64,000 bases of DNA from Pseudomonas poae (lineage in GTDB: Bacteria > Pseudomonadota > Gammaproteobacteria > Pseudomonadales > Pseudomonadaceae). The DNA lies in assembly GCA_004000515.1 (NCBI GenBank), contig CP034537.1, positions 2,804,001 to 2,868,000 on the forward strand, in the 5' to 3' direction. The notes below the pieces were generated by a model, which saw only the letters and a list, made by a program, of their open reading frames with translations, had not been told where the DNA came from and ran no database searches. The translations under genes were made by a program, and so were the position numbers. Positions 47,967 through 59,504 of the stretch are shown piece after piece (positions within the stretch are counted from its first letter, which is position 1; every line of letters begins with the position of its first letter).

Positions 47967-48368
47967 ATGAATGCAGGAAAAAGGCGCAGTCAGCGTGATT
48001 ACTCGCTGACCTTTAAATTGTCCGTCGTCGACCAGGTCGAAAAAGGCGAGTTGAGTTATAAAGAGGCTCAAGAGCGCTACGGCATTCAGGGCAAATCGAC
48101 GGTATTGAACTGGTTACGCAGGCATGGTCGACAGAACTGGAGTCAAGGCGCGTCTATTCGTACCAAGAGATCCCTTTCCATGGATGAGCCAAACAAGCCG
48201 CTGACGCCCGAGCAGCGAATCAAAGAGCTTGAAGAGCAACTCGCTCAAGCCAACCAGAAAGCTCAGTTTTTCGAAGCTGTTGTTGATGTACTCAAGAACG
48301 ACTTTGGTGTCTCTGTCGTAAAAAAGCGATCCGGCAAGTCCTCTCCCAAAGGAAAGTCCAAGACCTGA
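47967..48368 (+). CDS. IS3-family transposase OrfA
   Basis: 133 residues. N-terminal HTH (YSLTFKLSVVDQVEKGELSYKEAQERYGIQG) followed by a leucine-zipper-like coiled coil (RIKELEEQLAQANQKAQFFEAVVDVL). OrfA binds the IS ends and regulates transposition. Its A6G slippery heptamer lies at 48320-48326, near its 3' end. Confidence 0.88.
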   Translation: MNAGKRRSQRDYSLTFKLSVVDQVEKGELSYKEAQERYGIQGKSTVLNWLRRHGRQNWSQGASIRTKRSLSMDEPNKPLTPEQRIKELEEQLAQANQKAQFFEAVVDVLKNDFGVSVVKKRSGKSSPKGKSKT

Positions 48369-49189
48369 GTATCAGCCGGGCTTGCCAGTTCATCGGGATT
48401 TCCCGACAGGCGTATTACAAACGCATTCGAGCATGTAATGCCCGAGCCCTCCAGGCTCAGGAGGTGATGGTGTTCGTGCACGAAAAGCGCCTCAGACAAC
48501 CTAGGCTCGGAACCCGAAAGCTTCATAACCTCATGCATAGCGAGCCCGAAGTCTCGGTAAAGGTCGGTCGAGACTGCCTTTTCGACATTTTGCGGGGTCG
48601 CCGAGAGTTGGTTCCTCGCAAGCGGGCCTATCACAAAACGACAAACAGTCATCATCGCTTTCACAGGCACCCCAACTTGCTGAAAGAAGGGCCTTCACAG
48701 GTAGTTGCTACGGCGCCAGAACAAGTTTGGGTAGCCGATATCACCTACTTACCGACTCAAGCGGGCGTGGCCTATCTGAGCTTGGTGACTGACGCCTACT
48801 CTCGGAAAATCGTGGGGCATCATGTTCACGAAAGCTTGCACACGGAGTCTGTGATTCAGGCATTCAGTAAAGCGCTCAAGTGCAGAACAACAGAACAAAA
48901 CCTTGTTCATCACTCAGATCGAGGCATCCAATACTGCTCCGAGCTTTATCAGCGGCTGCATGTAAAGCACGGTATCCGGTGTTCAATGACCGATGGTTAC
49001 GACTGCTACCAAAACGCTTTGGCCGAACGAGTGAACGGGATTTTGAAAACTGAGTTTCTCTTGCATCGGCCCAAAGATGCGGCTGAAGCCGCGCGAATGG
49101 TGGATCAATCGGTGCAGATCTATAACAGCGAGCGGCCACATCTATCGCTGAAATACAAAACGCCCGATGCGGTGCATCGGGCGTTTTGA
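48320..49189 (+). CDS. IS3-family transposase OrfB (expressed by -1 frameshift as OrfAB)
   Basis: The -1 frame opens near the AAAAAAG heptamer at 48320-48326 and runs to the stop at 49189, with no internal break; ATG at 48464 is the first in-frame Met. HTH_21 segment (SISRACQFIGISRQAYYKRI) and DDE integrase core: WVADITYLPT, DAYSRKIVGH and ALAERVNGILKTEF supply the three acidic residues. It looks functional. The fusion is read-through of the slippery site. Confidence 0.88.
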   Translation, partial: KKAIRQVLSQRKVQDLSISRACQFIGISRQAYYKRIRACNARALQAQEVMVFVHEKRLRQPRLGTRKLHNLMHSEPEVSVKVGRDCLFDILRGRRELVPRKRAYHKTTNSHHRFHRHPNLLKEGPSQVVATAPEQVWVADITYLPTQAGVAYLSLVTDAYSRKIVGHHVHESLHTESVIQAFSKALKCRTTEQNLVHHSDRGIQYCSELYQRLHVKHGIRCSMTDGYDCYQNALAERVNGILKTEFLLHRPKDAAEAARMVDQSVQIYNSERPHLSLKYKTPDAVHRAF

Positions 49190-49246
49190 GGCTGAAATAG
49201 GTGTAAACCTATTTCAGGACTGGACAGTGCCATTGAGGATTGACTG

Positions 49247-49417
49247 ATGAGCGACCCACTGGATAAAGCCACATCAAAAGCCCCGGCAACATTGGGGGAG
49301 GGCTGTTTGAGTCGTTATGACCCAGATGACCTGGACAGTGACGACGGCACCGAATTTCCGGGTGCCGCCGAATTGTGGGAGCGCGAGCAGGCCAAGACCG
49401 AGCCCAGCGGCGAATAA
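49247..49417 (+). CDS. small acidic protein, unknown function
   Basis: 56 residues starting MSDPLDKATSKAPATLGEG and rich in Asp/Glu (DPDDLDSDDGTEF), with no signal or membrane segment. Lies 20 bp after the IS right end and before the convergent chemoreceptor gene. Pseudomonas codon use supports it. Family not recognised; the IS may have separated it from its promoter. Confidence 0.55.
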   Translation: MSDPLDKATSKAPATLGEGCLSRYDPDDLDSDDGTEFPGAAELWEREQAKTEPSGE

Positions 49418-49430
49418 CGGGCCGTCGACG

Positions 49431-51320
49431 TCAGATTCGGAAACTGCCCACCAGTTGTTTCAACCGTGCGGCCTGTTGTTCCAGATCAGCGCAGGCGCGC
49501 AGGGTTGATTGCAGGTTTTCCACACCCTCCTGGTTGAGGGTGTTGATCTCGGTGATGTCCATATTGATCGACTCCACCACCGAGGTCTGTTCTTCGGTGG
49601 CGGTGGCGACCGATTGGTTCATGCCGTCAATTTCACCAATACGCTGGGTTACGCTGTTCAGGCGCTCGCCGGCCAGGTTGGCGATGTCTACGCTGTCATG
49701 GCTGTGACGCTGGCTTTCACTCATGGTGCTGACTGAATCCCGGGCGCCGACTTGCAGCTCCTCAATCATCTTTTGCACTTGTTGTGCCGACTCCTGGGTG
49801 CGGTGGGCCAAGTTGCGCACTTCATCGGCAACCACTGCAAACCCACGTCCGGCTTCCCCGGCGCGGGCCGCTTCGATGGCTGCGTTCAGCGCCAGCAGGT
49901 TGGTTTGTTGGGAAATACTGGTGATCACTTCCAGAATCTGTCCGATATTCACCGTTTTGCTATTGAGTTCTTCGATATTGCTGCTCGAAGCACTAATCAT
50001 CGCCGACAGCTGGTTCATCGCCTTGATATTGCGCTCAACCACTTGCTGGCCATCTTCGGCCAAGTGCCGTGCATCACTGGCCTGGTGCGAAGCCAGTGCT
50101 GCGTTGCGCGCGATTTCCTGAGCGGCGGCCCCCAGTTCGTTGATGGCGGCGGCAACGCTGTTGGTGCGGTTGGCCTGTTCGTCGGAGTTGACCATCGATG
50201 AATTTGAAGCGCTGACCACCCGCAGTGCCACTTCATTGACCTGCTCGGTGGCCGAGGACACTTCGCGGATCGATGTGTGAATCCGCTCTACGAAGCGGTT
50301 GAATGCGTTACCCAGCATGCCGAATTCGTCGTGATTCTGGATGGTCAGGCGGCGAGTCAGGTCGCCCTCGCCGTCAGCGATGTCCTGCATGGCGCGGGTC
50401 ATCAGGTGCAGGGGTTGCAACAGCACACGGATCAACATGCCCAGCAGGGCGATGATGATCACCACGGCAATGACGGTGGCGATCACCGCCGAGTTGCGAA
50501 ACTCGCTGAGCATGGCGAAGGATTTGTCTTTATCCACCGAAATGCCGAGGTACCAGTTCACCGATGGCAGACCCTTGATCGGTGTAAACGTCACGATATT
50601 GTCCTTGCCGTTGGCCTCGACTTCGCTGAAATCGCTGCTGATTTTCGGCGTATTTTTCGGATACATGTCGGCCAGGGTTTTCATCACCAGGTCTTTGTCC
50701 GGGTGCACCAGCACCTTGCCGTCGGCACTGACGAGGAACGCATAGCCCCTGCCGCCGAATTTCAGCGCACCAATGTTATCCACAAGGGTTTGTAGGCTCA
50801 GGTCACCACCGACCACGCCGATATTTTGGCCAACCTTGGTGCTAGGGGTCGCGATGGAAATGATCAACTTGCCGGTGGCAGCATCGATATAAGGTTCGGT
50901 CAGGGTCGAACCGTTGCTGCTCTGCGCGCCCTTGTACCAGGGGCGAACACGCGGGTCGAAACCGTCGGGCATCTTGGTATCGGGGCGGATGGTGAAGGCA
51001 CCCTTGCTGTCACCCACGTAGGTGGCCATGAACGAAGAGGTCAGGGTTTTCTGTTCCAGCAGGCTGGCAACGGCGGAAGGTTCAGGATTGGTGGCGATGT
51101 TCTGTGCGGCGTTTTCTATCAGGGCAATACGCCCGGTGAGCCAGGTTTGAATATTGCTGGCGGTGACGTCGCCCATTTCATGCAGATAGTTGTTGAGGTC
51201 ATCACGGATAGCGTTGCGTTGCAGGTAGTCGTTGTAGAGGGTGAACAGCGCGAAAGCGGCGATGACGATAAGGGAGGCTGCAAGCAGGATTTTGTGGCTG
51301 AAGCGCAGATTTTTATTCAT
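49431..51320 (-). CDS. methyl-accepting chemotaxis protein, dCache amino-acid type
   Basis: 629 residues. TM1 about 10-30, periplasmic dCache (about 35-280), TM2 about 281-301, HAMP and a signalling domain with [21 protein letters not shown] and [13 protein letters not shown]. The ligand domain contains [11 protein letters not shown] and [13 protein letters not shown], which fit the conserved R-x-WY...Y-x-D amino-acid-binding pattern of PctA/CtaA-like receptors. Ligand class is inferred. Frame intact. Confidence 0.88.
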   Translation of the reverse strand: MNKNLRFSHKILLAASLIVIAAFALFTLYNDYLQRNAIRDDLNNYLHEMGDVTASNIQTWLTGRIALIENAAQNIATNPEPSAVASLLEQKTLTSSFMATYVGDSKGAFTIRPDTKMPDGFDPRVRPWYKGAQSSNGSTLTEPYIDAATGKLIISIATPSTKVGQNIGVVGGDLSLQTLVDNIGALKFGGRGYAFLVSADGKVLVHPDKDLVMKTLADMYPKNTPKISSDFSEVEANGKDNIVTFTPIKGLPSVNWYLGISVDKDKSFAMLSEFRNSAVIATVIAVVIIIALLGMLIRVLLQPLHLMTRAMQDIADGEGDLTRRLTIQNHDEFGMLGNAFNRFVERIHTSIREVSSATEQVNEVALRVVSASNSSMVNSDEQANRTNSVAAAINELGAAAQEIARNAALASHQASDARHLAEDGQQVVERNIKAMNQLSAMISASSSNIEELNSKTVNIGQILEVITSISQQTNLLALNAAIEAARAGEAGRGFAVVADEVRNLAHRTQESAQQVQKMIEELQVGARDSVSTMSESQRHSHDSVDIANLAGERLNSVTQRIGEIDGMNQSVATATEEQTSVVESINMDITEINTLNQEGVENLQSTLRACADLEQQAARLKQLVGSFRI

Positions 51321-51510
51321 GGCTTGTAGGGTCCGCTAAGGTCTTAATATCAATGCGCGCCCTTGTGGGATGCGCAGAATGGCAGCGTCAAAAAGGTGTG
51401 ATACTTCTTGTGATAGCTCCTCCGATTCCTGTAGGAACTATCTGACCTATTTTTAGACTTCGTGAGTCTCACATCCGTCTATATCGACCTGGCGGAACCA
51501 AAGATTAACC

Positions 51511-53000
51511 ATGGGTGACAAAATGCCTCACGCCTCGCAACTCTTGATCGGCGCCGACCTTGAAGGCCAGCCAATCGCCCAGGCCATGCGCCTGGCCAAC
51601 CGCCATGGGCTTATTGCCGGGGCCACTGGCACCGGCAAGACCGTCACCTTGCAGCGCCTGGCCGAAGCGTTCAGTGATGCGGGGGTGGCGGTATTCGCCG
51701 CCGACATCAAGGGCGACCTTTGTGGCCTGGGTGCTGCAGCCAACCCACAGGGCAAGGTCGCTGAACGTATAGCCGGCATGCCGTTCCTTGAATACACGGC
51801 CAAGGCTTATCCGGTGACGTTGTGGGATATCCACGGCCAGTCCGGCCACCCGTTGCGCACCACCATCAGCGAAATGGGCCCGTTGTTGCTCGGCGCTCTG
51901 TTGGAGCTCACCGACAGCCAGCAGTCGGCGCTCTACGCCACCTTCAAGGTTGCGGACCGTGAAGGCCTGTTGCTGCTTGACCTCAAGGATCTCAAGGCGC
52001 TGCTCAACCATCTGCGTTATCACCCGGAACTGCTGGGCGACGATGCGGCGCTGATGACCACCGGCTCCAGCCAGGCATTGTTGCGTCGCCTGGCAGTGCT
52101 TGAGCAGCAAGGTGCCGAAGCCTTGTTTGGCGAGCCGGCCCTGCAACTCGAAGATATCTTGCAGCCAGCCAGTGATGGGCGTGGACGCATCCACCTGCTG
52201 GACGCCAGCCGCCTGGTGCACGAGGCACCGAAGGTGTATGCGACCTTCCTGTTGTGGCTGCTGGCGGAGTTGTTCGAACAACTGCCGGAGCGCGGTGATG
52301 CGGACAAACCCTTGCTGGCATTGTTTTTCGATGAGGCGCATTTGCTGTTCGCCGATACCCCCAAGGCGTTGCAGGACCGTCTTGAGCAGGTTGTGCGGTT
52401 GATACGATCCAAAGGGGTTGGCGTGTATTTCGTCACGCAATCGCCCGGCGACCTACCGGACAGCGTGCTGGCCCAACTGGGTCTGCGTATTCAGCACGGC
52501 CTGCGGGCATTTACCACCAAGGAGCAGAAATCCCTGCGGGCGGTGGCCGACGGTTTCCGACCCAACCCGGCGTTCGATGCCCTGGCGGTGCTGACCGAGT
52601 TGGGTACAGGTGAGGCATTGGTGGGCACCTTGCAGGAAAAAGGCACGCCGGAAGTCGTCCAACGCGTCCTGGTCGCACCACCGCAATCGCGGATCGGGCC
52701 GCTGAGCGAGACCGAGCGCGCTGCGATAGTCGCCAGTTCGCCATTACTGGGGCGCTACGACAAGCCGATCGATCGGGAGTCTGCCTATGAAGTGCTGATG
52801 GCGCGCAGGAGCTGGGGCCGACCGAAGAGGCCAAGCCCGCCGCCGAAGAGCCGAGCTTTACCGACAAGGCCGGTGCGTTCCTGGGCACTACGGCGGGCAA
52901 GGCGCTCAAGTCAGCCATGCAACAGGCGGCCAATCAGATGGGGCGCCAGTTGGTGCGTGGGTTGTTGGGATCGTTGCTTGGCGGTAACAAGCGCAAGTAG
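51511..53000 (+). CDS. DUF853 HerA-like ATPase (frame broken near C-terminus)
   Basis: About 496 residues; a base is missing near 52804-52806, after which the frame continues QELGPTEEAKPAAEEP to GLLGSLLGGNKRK and the TAG at 52998-53000. Walker A GATGTGKTVTLQRL near 32-45, Walker B LALFFDEAHLLF near 270 and IQFVTQSPGDLPDSVL-like sensor segment. DUF853 proteins resemble the HerA/FtsK translocases; role is unknown. Start at 51511 is preferred over the ATG four codons later, but without a clear RBS. Confidence 0.85.
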
Positions 53001-53004
53001 CGGT

Positions 53005-53459
53005 TCAGGCCTTGGGTTTGGCGTGGGCGGCCAGTCGCTCAAGCGCCGCGCGCAAGCCTGGATCGCTGATACCGTCGGCGGTGGCCTGAATGGTTTCGGC
53101 TGCGTTCTCCGACAAGTCCATGGTATGCCCCACCGCGCCTTGCTGGACGGTGGGGGCTGTACCTTGAACTGGATGCGCATCAGGCTGGCAAACTCATCAA
53201 ATGCCATTAATTGGCGCTGCAAGCGTTTTTGCTGATAGCGCAAGCGGGTTGCCCAATGGCCGTCGGTGACAATTAACAGTAAATTTCCTTCGCGCCAGGA
53301 CGCCACGTGACAATGTTCACGTGCGGCCGGCTGCAGTTGGCTTTCGAGCAGGCGTTGCAAATGGCCCAAGCGTTGCGCATGGCCAAAGATGGCTTTCAAC
53401 GGCTTGGCTTCGCGAAGCAACACGCCGGGAGCGCGGGCTGTAAGAGGGCGAAATGCCAT
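53005..53459 (-). CDS. DUF721/DciA-like protein (frame broken)
   Basis: About 151 residues from the ATG at 53459; the G-run 53152-53156 lacks one base, joining VQPPTVQQGAVGHTMDLSENAAETIQ. The DUF721 region is LGHLQRLLESQLQPAAREHCHVASWREGNLLLIVTDGHWATRLRYQ. In pseudomonads the gene next to secA is DciA, a replicative-helicase operator. It converges on DUF853 with only 4 bp between the stop codons. Confidence 0.85.
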
Positions 53460-53764
53460 GATTAGACACCTTAAGTAACAGAGCGGCCATCTTAGCAGAA
53501 AGCGTCTGTGGGCCCCCAGGCAATGCATCGGCGCGGCTTTGCCCGTGTAATCAATCGCTAACTTCTGCGCTTCATGGGTTGAAGTTCCAGCAAAAGCCCT
53601 TATTTTAAACAGGCCCTCTCACAGCACCATGCCAGCATCGGGGAATAACGCCACTTTCCTCACCCACGAATCCGGGTAGAATGCGCGTTCGCATGCGGCC
53701 GTGAGGGCTGCTCGGGCCACTCACGGTGCGCCCTCCATCCCTATGTGTGGAAGAACCTGCCGAT
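53460..53764. promoter_or_regulatory. secA upstream region with hairpin
   Basis: 305 bp without a gene. TAGAAT at 53677-53682 is a plausible -10. CCGTGAG / CTCACGG arms at 53699-53726 form a hairpin in the probable secA leader. No secM-like ORF is visible. Confidence 0.45.
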
Positions 53765-56499
<2,735 letters not shown>

Positions 56500-56622
56500 G
56501 ATTTTTGCCTGACGCTGCAACACCCGCGCCGCGACCGGCCTTTGCCGTCGCGGCGTTTTGCCATTAATTTCACCGTCGATCACGACGGCACAGACATCAT
56601 CTAATTGTTGAGGAGCGCATTC

Positions 56623-57840
56623 ATGGCTGTTGGTCTTGGTCCTTTGCCCACATTGCACCCGGTTGCCGGTTTTGAACTCGGTATCGCTTCGGCCGGCATC
56701 AAGCGCCCAGGGCGCAAGGATGTGGTGGTGATGCGCTGTGCCGAAGGCTCGACCGTCGCCGGTGTGTTCACCCTCAACGCGTTTTGCGCAGCGCCGGTGA
56801 TCCTGGCCAAGCAACGCGTTGCCGGCAACATCCGTTACCTGCTGACCAACACTGGCAACGCCAACGCTGGCACCGGCGAGCCAGGCCTGGTGGCGGCTGC
56901 GCGTACCTGCGCCAAGCTGGCCCAACTGACCGGCGTGGATGCCAGCCAAGTGCTGCCGTACTCCACCGGTGTGATCGGTGAGCCGCTGCCCGTCGAGAAG
57001 ATCGAAGGCGCACTGCAAGCCGCGCTGGATGATCTGTCTGTGGATAACTGGGCCGCCGCCGCCACCGGCATCATGACCACTGACACCCTGCCAAAAGGCG
57101 CAAGCCGCCAGTTCGTGCACGAAGGCGTGACCGTCACCGTGACCGGCATCAGCAAGGGCGCAGGCATGATCCGCCCGAACATGGCCACCATGCTCGGCTA
57201 CATCGCCACCGACGCAAAAGTTTCCCGTGACGTGCTGCACAGCCTGATCCTGGACGGCGCCAACAAGTCGTTCAACCGCATCACCATCGATGGCGACACC
57301 TCGACCAACGACTGCTGCATGCTGATCGCTACCGGCCAGGCCAACCTGCCGGAAATCACCTCGGCCAGCGGTCCGTTGTTTGCGGCGTTGAAGCAGGCCG
57401 TGTTCGACGTGTGCATGGACGTGGCCCAGGCCATCGTGCGTGATGGTGAAGGCGCTACCAAGTTCGTCACTGTTGAAGTCAACGGCGGTGGCAACCACCA
57501 GGAATGCCTGGACGTGGGTTACACCGTTGCGCACTCGCCGCTGATCAAGACCGCGCTGTTCGCCTCCGACCCGAACTGGGGCCGCATTCTTGCCGCCGTG
57601 GGCCGTGCCGGTGTGCCAGACCTGGACGTGAGCAAGATCGACGTGTTCCTTGGTGATGTGTGCATCGCCAGCCGTGGCGCGCGTGCCGAGACCTACACCG
57701 AAGCCCAAGGCTCGGCGGTCATGCAGCAGGAAGAAATCACCATCCGTATCGAGTTGGGCCGCGGTGAGTGCAGCGAAACCATCTGGACCACTGACCTGTC
57801 ACACGAGTACGTGAAGATCAACGCGGAATACCGTACCTGA
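56623..57840 (+). CDS. argJ: bifunctional glutamate N-acetyltransferase/ornithine acetyltransferase ArgJ
   Basis: 405 residues from the ATG with GAGGAG upstream. The autocleavage site Thr is in [20 protein letters not shown] (ATML). Cyclises the arginine acetyl cycle. Frame intact. Confidence 0.96.
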   Translation: MAVGLGPLPTLHPVAGFELGIASAGIKRPGRKDVVVMRCAEGSTVAGVFTLNAFCAAPVILAKQRVAGNIRYLLTNTGNANAGTGEPGLVAAARTCAKLAQLTGVDASQVLPYSTGVIGEPLPVEKIEGALQAALDDLSVDNWAAAATGIMTTDTLPKGASRQFVHEGVTVTVTGISKGAGMIRPNMATMLGYIATDAKVSRDVLHSLILDGANKSFNRITIDGDTSTNDCCMLIATGQANLPEITSASGPLFAALKQAVFDVCMDVAQAIVRDGEGATKFVTVEVNGGGNHQECLDVGYTVAHSPLIKTALFASDPNWGRILAAVGRAGVPDLDVSKIDVFLGDVCIASRGARAETYTEAQGSAVMQQEEITIRIELGRGECSETIWTTDLSHEYVKINAEYRT

Positions 57841-57860
57841 TAGCGAAGAGGATAAGCGCG

Positions 57861-58803
57861 GTGAAACGAGTGCATGTAGCAGCAGCGGTGATCCGCGGTG
57901 TCGACGGCAGGATTCTGCTGGCGCGCCGTGCCGATACCCAGCATCAGGGCGGCCTCTGGGAGTTTCCCGGTGGCAAGGTGGAGGCCGACGAGTCGGTCGC
58001 CACCGCGCTGTCCCGCGAATTGCAGGAAGAGCTGGGCATTCAGGTCACCACGGCGCGACCGTTGATCAAGGTGCAGCATGACTACCCGGACAAACAGGTG
58101 TTGCTGGACGTCTGGGAAGTCTCGGCGTTTACCGGCGAGCCCCATGGCGCCGAAGGGCAGCCATTGGAATGGGTGGCCCCTCGGGACCTGCTCAACTATG
58201 AATTTCCGGCGGCCAATGCCCCTATCGTTGCCGCTGCGCGCTTGCCTACCGAGTACCTGATCACCCCGGCGAACTGGAAACCCCGACGTTGTTGCGCGGT
58301 ATCCAGAAAGCCATTGCCGGCGGTATCAAGCTGGTTCAACTGCGTGCGCCAAACGGTTACGACCCCAAGTACCGTGACCTGGCGGTGGACGCGGTTGGCC
58401 TGTGTGCCGGCAAGGCCCAGTTGATGCTCAAGGGGCCGTTCGAATGGCTGGGGATTTTCCTTCCGCCGGCTGGCACATGACCTCGGCGCAGTTGCGCAAA
58501 TATGCGAGTAAAGGTCGGCCGCTGCCCAAGGATCGTTGGTTAGCGGCGTCATGCCACAACGCCGAGGAGCTGGCGCTGGCAGAATTGATGGACGTGGATT
58601 TCGTCACGCTGTCGCCGGTGCAGCCGACCCAGACTCACCCGGATGCGCAGCCTTTGGGCTGGGAGCAGGCGGCGCAGTTGATCAGTGGGTTCAGTAAACC
58701 GGTGTTTCTGCTGGGTGGGGTTGGGCCGGCTGAGCGGGAGAAGGCTTGGGAGGCTGGGGCTCAGGGCGTAGCCGGGATTCGGGCGTTTTGGCCTGAGGTC
58801 TGA
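57861..58803 (+). CDS. Nudix (MutT-like) hydrolase fused to a thiamine-phosphate-synthase-like domain (two frame breaks)
   Basis: About 315 residues through missing bases at the C-run 58264-58267 and G-run 58450-58453. N-terminal Nudix box GGKVEADESVATALSRELQE..LG near residues 38-60, similar to MutT that removes 8-oxo-dGTP; C-terminal TMP/TENI-type barrel (LVQLRAPNGYDPKYRDL, FVTLSPVQPTQTHPDAQPLGW, LLGGV). Whether the second domain is active in thiamine synthesis is unknown. Confidence 0.85.
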
Positions 58804-58819
58804 AGTTGTTTTGACTGGT

Positions 58820-58899
58820 CTCTTCGCGAGCAAGCCCGCTCCCACATTTTGAATGTGTTCACAAATCAAAATGTGGGAGCGGGCTTGCTCGCGAAGGCG
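58820..58899. repeat. REP pair, TGTGGGAG innermost (opposite layout)
   Basis: TTCGCGAGCAAGCCCGCTCCCACA..TGTGGGAGCGGGCTTGCTCGCGAAGG, 80 bp, between convergent gene ends; arms are nearly perfect. Confidence 0.85.
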
Positions 58900-58919
58900 T
58901 CAGATCAGGCACTGCATAA

Positions 58920-59504
58920 TCAATGGGGCTTGGCAGCCGCCTGCCACAACACTTCTGCAACACCTTGGCGCTTGGCAATCACCCGCGCCGCCACAAACAG
59001 CAAATCCGACAAGCGATTGATATACGCCAAGCCAACCCCTTCCAACGGCTCCACCGCATTCAACTGCTGACAGCGTCGCTCTGCACTGCGCGCCAGGCTG
59101 CGGCATACATGGGCCTGGGCAATCAACGCCGAGCCACCGGGCAGGATGAAGTTCTCCAGCGACCCCACTTCTTCATTCCAGCGGTCAATCGCCGCTTCCA
59201 GCCGGTCCACCTCGGCTGCGTTCAGCGCTTTGTATACCGGCATCGCCAGCTCGCCGCCTAAATCAAACAAACGATGCTGGCACGGCGTGAGCACTTCAAT
59301 CACATCTTTCAATTCAGGGTGCTGGCCGCTCTGTTCTTCCAGATTGGCCAGTAACAACCCCAACTGGCTGTTCAGCGTATCGACTTCGCCAATCGCCTCC
59401 ACCCGCGGGTGGTCCTTGGGCACACGGCGGCCGTCGCCGAGGCCGGTTTCACCCTTGTCGCCGGTGCGGGTGTAGATCTTCGACAGGCGAAAGCCCATGG
59501 TCAT
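58920..59504 (-). CDS. cob(I)alamin adenosyltransferase, PduO type
   Basis: 194 residues from the ATG at 59504, which overlaps the upstream kinase stop as ATGA (hence this start is chosen over the internal Met). ATP-binding YTRTGDKGETGLGDGRRV at about 11-28 and SLENFILPGGSALIAQAHVCRSLARSAERR with the catalytic Arg pattern. Adenosylates cob(I)alamin in coenzyme B12 synthesis or salvage. Frame intact. Confidence 0.9.
   Translation of the reverse strand: MTMGFRLSKIYTRTGDKGETGLGDGRRVPKDHPRVEAIGEVDTLNSQLGLLLANLEEQSGQHPELKDVIEVLTPCQHRLFDLGGELAMPVYKALNAAEVDRLEAAIDRWNEEVGSLENFILPGGSALIAQAHVCRSLARSAERRCQQLNAVEPLEGVGLAYINRLSDLLFVAARVIAKRQGVAEVLWQAAAKPH

Larger units (their letters stand above)
47914..49226 (+). 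mobile_element. complete IS3-family insertion sequence with 3-bp target duplication
   Basis: 1313 bp. Left end TGTCTCGTCCTGAATAAGG and right end CCTATTTCAGGACTGGACA form imperfect inverted repeats (about 23 of 27 match); they begin TG and end CA as IS3 family ends do. GTG directly flanks both sides (47911-47913 and 49227-49229), the target duplication. Inserted just after the purU terminator. GC content is lower than the neighbours. Confidence 0.88.

Noticed and set aside
53460..53764. secM-like leader peptide gene before secA
   Set aside because: No frame with a signal peptide and arrest-like C-terminus is present.
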